Shown here in pieces: positions 45,747 to 52,809 of a stretch of 64,000 bases of DNA. The notes below the pieces were generated by a model. That model saw only the letters and a list, made by a program, of their open reading frames with translations. It searched no databases and was not told where the DNA came from. Every line of letters begins with the position of its first letter. Position 1 is the first letter of the stretch. Origin of the DNA: Amycolatopsis sp. 2-15 (GTDB taxonomy: Bacteria > Actinomycetota > Actinomycetes > Mycobacteriales > Pseudonocardiaceae). The DNA lies in the NCBI RefSeq assembly GCF_030285625.1, contig NZ_CP127294.1:5366501-5430500 (forward strand), given 5' to 3'. Made by a program: the position numbers and the translations under genes.

Positions 45747-45823
45747 TGGTGCCCCCGGTGAGATTCGAACTCACACTGGACGGGTTTTGAATCCGTTGCC
45801 TCTGCCAGTTGGGCTACGGGGGC
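45747..45823 (-). tRNA. tRNA-Leu(CAA)
   Basis: On the minus strand the acceptor GCCCCCG pairs with CGGGGGC, followed by an encoded ACCA end. The D-arm is GCCC...GAGGC, the anticodon arm ACGGA-TTCAAAA-CCCGT gives anticodon CAA with one weak closing pair, and the T-arm is GTGAG-TTCGAAT-CTCAC. The variable loop is only 5 bases, short for tRNA-Leu, so the identity rests on the anticodon. The 3' half recurs at 37176-37213 and in degraded form at 43537 and 24758, marking it as an integration site. Confidence 0.85.
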
Positions 45824-45994
45824 GAGCGCGGGGAACTTTACGCGATCACCGGTGACGCGCGTGTGGCGGGGCGGGGTGTCGCGGTCGCCACTTCGTGGTG
45901 AACGCCATCTTGGGAACTGGATCGTTCCCGGTAGTCTGACCTTTCGCGGGTTACCGCGAGTCAACCGTCCCGCCGAGCCTTCAGGAGGACCCCG

Positions 45995-46606
45995 GTGACC
46001 GAACAGGCTACCGAGGCCAACGGTGCCGCCACCGTGCCGCAGCGTCGGGTGCTCGTTGCCGAGGACGAGGCGCTCATCAGGCTCGACCTGGTCGAGATGC
46101 TGCGTGAAGAGGGCTACGAGGTGGTCGGCGAGGCCGGCGATGGTGAAGAAGCCATCAACCTGGCCACCGACCTCAAGCCCGACCTCGTCATCCTCGACGT
46201 CAAGATGCCGAAACTCGACGGCATCGAGGCGGCTGCCAAGATCACGAGCGACCGGATCGCGCCGGTCGTCATCCTCACCGCGTTCAGCCAGCGTGACCTC
46301 GTCGAGCGGGCCCGTGACGCGGGCACGATGGCGTACCTGGTCAAGCCGTTCGCGAAGCGTGACCTCGTGCCGGCCATCGAGCTGGCCGTGAGCCGCTTCT
46401 CCGAGTTGCAGGCGCTGGAGGCCGAGGTCGCGGGCCTCACCGACCGGCTCGAGACCCGCAAGGTCATCGACCGGGCGAAGGGCCTGCTGATGAGCCGCCA
46501 GGGGCTCACCGAGCCGGACGCGTTCCGGTGGATACAGCGCACCGCGATGGACCGCCGCACGACGATGAAGGCGGTGGCCGAGGCCGTGGTGGAGAGCATC
46601 GGCTAG
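45995..46606 (+). CDS. pdtaR: ANTAR response regulator PdtaR
   Basis: 203 residues from GTG 45995, with AGGAGG upstream. The receiver domain has VLVAEDEALIRLDLVEMLRE, the phosphoacceptor D68 in LVILDVKMPKLDGIEAA, TAFSQRDLVERA and the conserved Lys of YLVKPFAKRDLVPAIELAVS. The ANTAR domain (about 139-200) has KVIDRAKGLLMSRQGLTEPD, AFRWIQRTAMDRRTTMKAVA. Near-identical layout to M. tuberculosis Rv1626, the RNA-binding partner of the PdtaS kinase, also near polA. A clear terminator follows. Confidence 0.95.
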   Translation: MTEQATEANGAATVPQRRVLVAEDEALIRLDLVEMLREEGYEVVGEAGDGEEAINLATDLKPDLVILDVKMPKLDGIEAAAKITSDRIAPVVILTAFSQRDLVERARDAGTMAYLVKPFAKRDLVPAIELAVSRFSELQALEAEVAGLTDRLETRKVIDRAKGLLMSRQGLTEPDAFRWIQRTAMDRRTTMKAVAEAVVESIG

Positions 46607-46625
46607 GTCTCACCCATTCGAGTGG

Positions 46626-46661
46626 CAAAACGGGCGTGACCAGGGGGTCGCGCCCGTTTTG
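46626..46661 (+). terminator. Terminator after pdtaR
   Basis: CAAAACGGGCG and CGCCCGTTTTG flank a 14-base loop, 20 bases after the stop, with a T-run inside the 3' arm. A good factor-independent terminator. Confidence 0.85.
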
Positions 46662-46832
46662 GTGTGGTCTTCCGTCGCTCTGCGCGGTGCGAGAGGGCAC
46701 GTTTGCTACCTTCGAGTCCGATCATGGCTCGTTGCTTCTTCACCTGCTGAGCGGAGCCCCTAGACTGCCGACATCGATCTGACCGCAAGTCAAGTACGCC
46801 GATTGAGGTGCTATCCGAGTACTCAGTGTCAT

Positions 46833-46863
46833 CACCCGGTTGTCAGATTGCGACAATCGGGTG
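46833..46863 (+). promoter_or_regulatory. Inverted repeat in the liv operon upstream region
   Basis: CACCCGGTTGTC and GACAATCGGGTG form a 12-bp near-perfect hairpin or operator (one mismatch) about 160 bases before the livK start. The likely promoter lies just after it (GTGGATACAAGACAGTGG has a TACAAG -10-like box near 46903). The whole 46662-47025 gap carries no gene. Confidence 0.45.
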
Positions 46864-47025
46864 GAGAACGTCCATTACTGCCGGTGACGACCGTCACGAT
46901 GTGGATACAAGACAGTGGGTAACTCTGTGCAACACTTCGCGGGGCGGCTACTTTCAGCGGCCAGTCAGTTCCCACATAGGGACGAGCCGTTCGCTTCGAA
47001 CGGTTGGGTGGCATTTGGAGGAAGA

Positions 47026-48234
47026 GTGCAGAGAGCACGACTCACGAAGATCTTCGTGCTGGCGGCTGCGGGGGCCATCTCCCTGAGCGCGTGCGCGGCG
47101 CGTACCGACAGTGGATCCGGCGGATCCGACAGCAGCGCGCCGCAGGCCGCGGCTCCGTCGGCCGCCGCCGACGCCGCCGACCCGGCGGGTGACGGCAAGG
47201 CGCAGTGTTCGCCGACCTCCATCGCCTACGCCGGCACCATCAACGGCGCCAACGCGGCCCTCGGCATCAACATCCTGAACGGCGCCAAGCTCGCGGTCGA
47301 CCAGCACAACAAGGCGAACCCGGGCTGCCAGGTCAAGCTGGAGCAGTTCGACACGGAAGGCACGCCCGACAAGGCGCCCGGCATCGTGACCCAGATCGTG
47401 AACACCCCGGGGATCATCGGCGTCGTGGGCCTCCCGTTCTCGGGTGAGTCCAAGGCCGCGGGCAACATCTTCAACGGCGCCGGCCTCGTCACGGTCACGC
47501 CGTCGGCCACCGCCCCCGTGCTGAGCACCAACGGCTGGAAGACCTTCTTCCGCGGCCTCGGCAACGACAACAGCCAGGGCCCGGCCGCCGCGAAGTTCAT
47601 GACGGGTGAGCTCGGCGCCAAGAAGGTCTGCGTCATCGAGGACGACTCCGAGTACGGCACCGGTCTCGCCGCGACGACCAAGCAGGGCCTCGGCAGCGCG
47701 CTGGCGTGCGAGGACAAGGTCAAGACGAAGCAGACCGACTTCTCGGCCGTGGTCAACAAGGTCAAGGCCGCCGCTCCGGACGCGGTGTTCTACTCCGGCT
47801 ACTACCAGGAAGCCGCTCCGTTCGCGCAGCAGCTGAACGACGCCGGCGTCACCGCGAAGTTCGTGGGCCCGGACGGCGTCAAGGACGACGAGTTCGTGAA
47901 GAACGCCGGCGACGCCGCCGCGAACGCGTACTTCACCTGCCCGTGTGTGCCGGCGGACCAGTTCACGAAGTTCACCGACGCGTACAAGGCCGCGGCCGGC
48001 AAGGACCCGGGCACCTACTCGCCCGAGGCCTACGACCTCGCCACGATCCTGCTGAAGGGCATCGACAGCGGCAAGACCACGCGTCCGGCGCTGCTCGACT
48101 TCGTCAAGACCTACGACGGTCAGGGCCTCACGAAGCACTTCAAGTGGGACGACAAGGGTGAGCTGTCGTCGACCACCGTGTGGACCTACAAGGTCGAAAA
48201 CGGCAAGATCGTGCGCAACACCGAGATCAAGTAG
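47026..48234 (+). CDS. livK: Branched-chain amino acid ABC transporter, substrate-binding lipoprotein
   Basis: 402 residues from GTG 47026, decided by GGAGG four bases upstream. A lipoprotein signal LTKIFVLAAAGAISLSAC places the lipidated Cys at 23; a disordered Ser/Ala stretch follows to about residue 65. The Peripla_BP_6 domain has LGINILNGAKLAVDQHNKAN, GVVGLPFSGESKAAGNIFNG, SEYGTGLAATTKQGL, AVFYSGYYQEAAPFAQQLND and AYDLATILLKGI. It is the first gene of livKHMGF, which imports branched-chain amino acids or related compounds; exact specificity cannot be read. Confidence 0.93.
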   Translation: MQRARLTKIFVLAAAGAISLSACAARTDSGSGGSDSSAPQAAAPSAAADAADPAGDGKAQCSPTSIAYAGTINGANAALGINILNGAKLAVDQHNKANPGCQVKLEQFDTEGTPDKAPGIVTQIVNTPGIIGVVGLPFSGESKAAGNIFNGAGLVTVTPSATAPVLSTNGWKTFFRGLGNDNSQGPAAAKFMTGELGAKKVCVIEDDSEYGTGLAATTKQGLGSALACEDKVKTKQTDFSAVVNKVKAAAPDAVFYSGYYQEAAPFAQQLNDAGVTAKFVGPDGVKDDEFVKNAGDAAANAYFTCPCVPADQFTKFTDAYKAAAGKDPGTYSPEAYDLATILLKGIDSGKTTRPALLDFVKTYDGQGLTKHFKWDDKGELSSTTVWTYKVENGKIVRNTEIK

Positions 48235-48321
48235 CCCAAGCTTCCGTTCCACTCACCGGGGTGCGTGTCCGGCGGATCGATCCCGCCGGGCCCGCACCCC
48301 GGACCCACATGGAGAACTAGT

Positions 48322-49338
48322 GTGTCGATGACCCATGACCTGAGCTCGCTCGTCCTCGCGCAGGGCGACAGCTGGATCACCTTCGACGTGGGCGCCTTCG
48401 TTGGAAACTTCTGGGCCAACACGATCGACGGTCTTGCCTACGGCAGCATCTACGCGCTCGTGGCGCTGGGCTACACCCTCGTCTACGGCGTCCTGAAGCT
48501 CATCAACTTCGCCCACTCCGAGGTGTTCATCTACGGCGCCTACGCGGTGTGGTTCACCTTCTTCGGCCTCGGCTTCCGGTCCGGGGCGACGCCCGAGCTC
48601 CCGGTCGTCGAGCTGATCGGGTTCCTGTTGCTGGCCTTGATCGCGGCGATGGCCGTGTCCGGCGGCACGGCGGTACTCCTCGAACGCGTGGCCTACCGTC
48701 CGCTGAGGAAACGCGGCGCGCCGAAGCTGGTCTTCCTGATCACCGCGATCGGCGCTTCCTTCGTACTGCAGCAGATTCTCTTCATCTGGCGCGGCGGCAA
48801 CGCCGAGCAGGGCATCCGCCTGATGCGCAACGAACCGGTGTTCAAGATCTTCGGCGCCGACGTCACCAACGTCACGATCATCACGGTCATCGCGTCGATC
48901 GTGCTGATGCTCGCCGTCAACGCGTTCGTGAACCGCACCAAGTTCGGCCGCGGCATCCGCGCGGTGGCGCAGGACCCGGACACCGCCACGCTCATGGGCG
49001 TGAACAAGGAACGCGTCATCACGCTCACGTTCCTCATCGGCGGTCTGCTCGCCGGCGCGGCGGCCCTGTTCTACATGATGAAGATCCCGCAGGGCGCTTC
49101 GTACCAGGGCGGCTTCATCCTCGGCATCAAGGCGTTCACCGCCGCGGTGCTGGGCGGTATCGGCAACCTGCGCGGCGCGCTGCTCGGCGGCCTGCTGCTC
49201 GGGGTCGTCGAGAACTACGGCCAGTCGCTGTTTGGCGGCGAGTGGCGCGACGTCGTCGCGTTCGTGCTCCTCGTGCTGATCCTGATGGTCCGCCCGACCG
49301 GTATCCTCGGCGAGTCGCTCGGAAAGGCACGGGTATGA
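48322..49338 (+). CDS. livH: Branched-chain amino acid ABC permease LivH
   Basis: 338 residues from GTG 48322 (GGAG upstream; ATG 48328 is an alternative). Typical LivH features: GLAYGSIYALVALGYTLVYG, VLKLINFAHSEVFIYGAYAV, the cytoplasmic EAA-type loop NRTKFGRGIRAVAQDPDTAT and GVNKERVITLTFLIGGLLAG, and AFTAAVLGGIGNLRGALLGG. About eight membrane helices. Its stop overlaps livM by 4 bases. Confidence 0.94.
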   Translation: MSMTHDLSSLVLAQGDSWITFDVGAFVGNFWANTIDGLAYGSIYALVALGYTLVYGVLKLINFAHSEVFIYGAYAVWFTFFGLGFRSGATPELPVVELIGFLLLALIAAMAVSGGTAVLLERVAYRPLRKRGAPKLVFLITAIGASFVLQQILFIWRGGNAEQGIRLMRNEPVFKIFGADVTNVTIITVIASIVLMLAVNAFVNRTKFGRGIRAVAQDPDTATLMGVNKERVITLTFLIGGLLAGAAALFYMMKIPQGASYQGGFILGIKAFTAAVLGGIGNLRGALLGGLLLGVVENYGQSLFGGEWRDVVAFVLLVLILMVRPTGILGESLGKARV

Positions 49339-50483
49339 CGGTGACCTCGACGCCGCCGGCCGCGACCGCCCCCGCGAAGCGCAAGCGGCCGATCTCGGAC
49401 TGGTGGAACAACCTGCCGCGCGTGCAGCAGTGGCTCGTGCTCGTGCCCCTGGTGGCGCTGATCTACCTGCTGCCCGTGCTCAACCCGCCGATCATCACCA
49501 CGCAGCCGGGGTACGACTTCCCGATCGCGATGTTCGAGGTCTCCCGCTATGCGCTGGTCGCCATCGGGCTCAACATCGTGGTCGGCCAGGCCGGCCTGCT
49601 GGACCTCGGGTACGTCGGCTTCTTCGCGGTCGGCGCGTACGTGATGGCGCTGTTCACGAGTCCCGATTCGACGCTGCACAAGCTGCCGTTCCTCGTCGTG
49701 CTCCCGATCGCCATGGTGGTCACGATGATCTTCGGCGTGATCCTCGGGACACCGACGCTGCGACTACGCGGGGACTACCTCGCGATCGTCACGCTCGGGT
49801 TCGGCGAGATCGTGCGTCTGCTGGCGGACAACGTCGACCCGTTGCGCGGCAACCGCGGCTTCCAATCGGTGGGGCACCCGCCGGGCACCAACGCCGACGG
49901 CAGCCCGCTGTTCAACAACTCCGACGGCACACCGTGGTACTGGCTGTGCGTCACGCTCATCATCCTGGTGCTGTTCCTCGTCGGGAACCTGGAACGCAGC
50001 CGCGTCGGCCGCGCCTGGGTCGCGATCCGCGACGACGAGGACGCCGCCGAGATCATGGGCCTGCCGACGTACAAGTTCAAGATCTGGGCGTTCGTGTCCG
50101 GCGCCGCGGTCGGCGGCCTGTCCGGCGCGCTCTACGCCGGGCAGCTGGGCTTCGTGAACAACCAGAAGTTCGACGTCGTCACGTCGATGCTGTTCCTGGC
50201 CGCGGTGATCCTCGGTGGTGCGGGCAACAAGGTCGGGGTGCTGCTGGGCGCGATCGTGGTGGCCTACATCCCGCTGCGGTTCCAGGCGATCGCCGAGTAC
50301 AAGTACCTGATCTTCGGTCTCGCGCTGATCATCCTGATGATCTTTCGCCCGCAGGGCCTGCTCGGTGCGCGGCAACGGCTGCTCACGTACGGCAGGCAGG
50401 CGTACCAGCGGCTGCTCGGCCGCGGCGAGCAGGTCAGCAGCGACGGCTCGCTGGCCTCCGACCCCACGGGAGAGAAGGCATGA
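49335..50483 (+). CDS. livM: Branched-chain amino acid ABC permease LivM
   Basis: 382 residues from ATG 49335. [20 protein letters not shown] is the LivM signature, followed by [20 protein letters not shown] and the EAA-like loop [20 protein letters not shown]. About ten membrane helices, with a basic N-terminus and a 30-residue cytoplasmic tail. Overlaps both neighbours by 4 bases. Confidence 0.94.
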   Translation: MTVTSTPPAATAPAKRKRPISDWWNNLPRVQQWLVLVPLVALIYLLPVLNPPIITTQPGYDFPIAMFEVSRYALVAIGLNIVVGQAGLLDLGYVGFFAVGAYVMALFTSPDSTLHKLPFLVVLPIAMVVTMIFGVILGTPTLRLRGDYLAIVTLGFGEIVRLLADNVDPLRGNRGFQSVGHPPGTNADGSPLFNNSDGTPWYWLCVTLIILVLFLVGNLERSRVGRAWVAIRDDEDAAEIMGLPTYKFKIWAFVSGAAVGGLSGALYAGQLGFVNNQKFDVVTSMLFLAAVILGGAGNKVGVLLGAIVVAYIPLRFQAIAEYKYLIFGLALIILMIFRPQGLLGARQRLLTYGRQAYQRLLGRGEQVSSDGSLASDPTGEKA

Positions 50484-51409
50484 CCGCCCCTGGCAGCGGC
50501 ACGGGCCCCGAGGTCCCGGCCGAGGGCGGCCTCGTGGCCGAGGTCGCCCAGATGAACGCGGAACAGCTCGCCGAGCACGAGGCGGAGGTCGCCGAGGTCG
50601 TCGCAGCGGACCGTGAGATCGACGTCGCGATCGGGCAGACCCTGCTCAAGGTCGACGACGTCACCGTGCGCTTCGGCGGTCTCGTGGCGCTCGACGGCGT
50701 GTCGTTCGACATCCGCCGCGGCGAGATCCTGGGCCTGATCGGGCCCAACGGTGCCGGCAAGACCACGTGCTTCAACGCGATGACCGGCGTCTACCGGCCC
50801 AGCTCCGGCCAGGTGCTGCTGGAGGACAAGCCGCTGGGCAAGGCCTCGCGCCACGCCATCACGCAGCTCGGCATCGCGCGCACGTTCCAGAACATCCGGC
50901 TCTTCTCCGAGATGACGGCGCTGGAGAACGTGGTGGTCGGCACCGACGCCCGCCACAAGACCAGCCTCGTCGGCGCCCTGCTGCGCACGCCTCGCCACCA
51001 CCGCGAGGAGAAGCAGGCGATCGAGAAGGGCATGGCGCTGCTGGAGTTCGTCGGCATCGCCGACCGGGCGGCCGACCGCGCGAAGAACCTGCCCTACGGT
51101 TACCAGCGGCGCCTGGAGATCGCGCGGGCGCTCGCGACCGAGCCGAAGCTGCTGTGCCTCGACGAGCCGGCCGCCGGGTTCAACCCGGCGGAGAAGGAAG
51201 AGCTCATGGGGCTGATCCGGACGATCCGCGACGACGGCTACACCGTCCTGCTGATCGAACACGACATGAAGCTGGTCATGGGCGTGACCGACCGGATCGT
51301 GGTGCTGGAGTTCGGCAAGAAGATCGCGGAAGGGGTGCCTGCCGAGATCCGGGAGAACCCCGCCGTGATCGCCGCCTACCTGGGGGTGCCCGACGATGAC
51401 GTTGCTTGA
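50480..51409 (+). CDS. livG: Branched-chain amino acid ABC ATPase LivG, with N-terminal extension
   Basis: 309 residues from ATG 50480. Walker [10 protein letters not shown] is near residues 94-102, Q-loop region [20 protein letters not shown], the signature is the relaxed [20 protein letters not shown], Walker [14 protein letters not shown] and switch His [16 protein letters not shown]. About 50 acidic, Ala/Glu-rich residues ([20 protein letters not shown]) precede the ABC domain and are absent from most LivG proteins. It overlaps livF by 14 bases. Confidence 0.94.
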   Translation: MTAPGSGTGPEVPAEGGLVAEVAQMNAEQLAEHEAEVAEVVAADREIDVAIGQTLLKVDDVTVRFGGLVALDGVSFDIRRGEILGLIGPNGAGKTTCFNAMTGVYRPSSGQVLLEDKPLGKASRHAITQLGIARTFQNIRLFSEMTALENVVVGTDARHKTSLVGALLRTPRHHREEKQAIEKGMALLEFVGIADRAADRAKNLPYGYQRRLEIARALATEPKLLCLDEPAAGFNPAEKEELMGLIRTIRDDGYTVLLIEHDMKLVMGVTDRIVVLEFGKKIAEGVPAEIRENPAVIAAYLGVPDDDVA

Positions 51410-52109
51410 GCTGTCCGAGGTCTCGGTCCACTACGGCCGGATCCAGGCCGTGTCGGACCTGTCCATCACGGTCGACGAGGGCGAGATCGTCACGCTGATC
51501 GGGGCCAACGGCGCGGGCAAGTCCACCACGATGCGGGCCATCTCCGGAATCCGGCCGATCTCGGCCGGCGCGATCCGCTTCGACGGCGAGGACATCTCGC
51601 GCCTGCGCGGTGACTTGCGCGTGGTCCGCGGGATCTCGCAGTCGCCCGAGGGCCGGGGGATCTTCCCGGGCATGACGGTGCTCGAGAACCTTGACATGGG
51701 CGCGTACGCGCGCAAGGACCGGAAGAACCTTCAGCCGGACTTCGACCGTGTCTTCGAGCTGTTCCCGCGGCTCGCGGAACGCAAGACCCAGATGGGCGGC
51801 ACGATGTCCGGCGGCGAGCAGCAGATGCTGGCCATCGGGCGCGCCCTGATGGCGAAGCCGCGGCTGCTGCTGCTCGACGAGCCGTCGATGGGGCTCGCGC
51901 CGCAGTTCATCCAGCAGATCTTCCGGATCATCACGGAGATCAACCGCCAGGGCACCACGGTGCTGCTGGTGGAGCAGAACGCGCAGCAGGCCCTTTCGCG
52001 GGCGCACCGCGCGTACGTGCTGGAGACCGGGCGCATCACGAAGTCCGGTACCGGGAAGGAACTGCTGGCCGACACCAGCATCAAGGAGGCCTACCTCGGC
52101 GTCGGCTGA
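51396..52109 (+). CDS. livF: Branched-chain amino acid ABC ATPase LivF
   Basis: 237 residues from ATG 51396. Walker A GANGAGKSTTMRAISGI, SPEGRGIFPGMTVLENLDMG, signature MSGGEQQMLAIGRALMAKPR, Walker B LLLLDEPSMGLAPQ and switch His position replaced by Gln in VLLVEQNAQQALSRAHRAYV, which is normal for LivF. Last gene of the operon; a terminator follows. Confidence 0.94.
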   Translation: MTLLELSEVSVHYGRIQAVSDLSITVDEGEIVTLIGANGAGKSTTMRAISGIRPISAGAIRFDGEDISRLRGDLRVVRGISQSPEGRGIFPGMTVLENLDMGAYARKDRKNLQPDFDRVFELFPRLAERKTQMGGTMSGGEQQMLAIGRALMAKPRLLLLDEPSMGLAPQFIQQIFRIITEINRQGTTVLLVEQNAQQALSRAHRAYVLETGRITKSGTGKELLADTSIKEAYLGVG

Positions 52110-52127
52110 GGCAGGAGACCCTGTGCG

Positions 52128-52159
52128 ACGGCCCCTCGCCCCGGTGGGTGAGGGGCCGT
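52128..52159 (+). terminator. Terminator after the liv operon
   Basis: ACGGCCCCTC and GAGGGGCCGT flank a 12-base loop, 18 bases after the livF stop. Confidence 0.8.
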
Positions 52160-52276
52160 TGCCATTTCAGCCGGCGAAACCCGGTGTGAGATCGCGCCGG
52201 TTTCTGGACTGAGCGATTTCGTGCCGCCCCTCGAGCCGCGCGAAATCGGGAGGGAAGAAATCGGCTTGAGGCGATC

Positions 52277-52747
52277 TCACCGCCTCGGCGGAGCCGAGGC
52301 AGAAGACACAGCTCCCGGCGGCCGGTCCCGCACCACGCAGGTGAGGCGGGCGGTGCAGGTGCGCCGGCCTTCGTCGTCGGTGAGCACGATCTCCGCGGTG
52401 ATGATGCCGCGCCCGACGTGCAGCGGAGTGGCGACGCCGGTGACCATTCCCGAGCGCACGGCGCGGTGGTGCGTGCACGACAGCTCGAGACCCATTGCCG
52501 CGCGGTCGGTGCCCGCGTTGAGCGCGGCGACGATCGAGCCGAGTGCTTCGGCGACGGTGGCGTTGGCTCCGCCGTGCAGCAGGCCGTAGGGCTGGAGGTT
52601 GCCCTCGACGGGGATCGTGCCGACGACGCGCTCGGGAGTGGCCTCGAGGATCTTCAGCCCGATCTTGTCGTTCAGCTGCTGGTCGGCGGCCGCGGGGTCG
52701 ATCCCCGCGCGGGTTTCCAGCGCCAAGTCGCCGGCCTGCTCGGTCAC
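52277..52747 (-). CDS. PaaI-type hotdog-fold thioesterase
   Basis: 156 residues from GTG 52747. The hotdog core shows IGLKILEATPERVVGTIPVE, NLQPYGLLHGGANATVAEAL with the catalytic HGG and acidic residue, GLELSCTHHRAVRSGMVTGV and TCTARLTCVV. Length and motif fit the PaaI/MenI-like group that hydrolyses aryl- or acyl-CoA esters. Divergent from polA with a 62-base shared promoter region, a conserved arrangement in this family of organisms as far as I recall. Confidence 0.9.
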   Translation of the reverse strand: MTEQAGDLALETRAGIDPAAADQQLNDKIGLKILEATPERVVGTIPVEGNLQPYGLLHGGANATVAEALGSIVAALNAGTDRAAMGLELSCTHHRAVRSGMVTGVATPLHVGRGIITAEIVLTDDEGRRTCTARLTCVVRDRPPGAVSSASAPPRR

Positions 52748-52809
52748 GCAATGCTCCTCAACCTATGCGACACGTAAGAGTGTCGGACCCTCACCTTAGA
52801 CTCGCTCCC

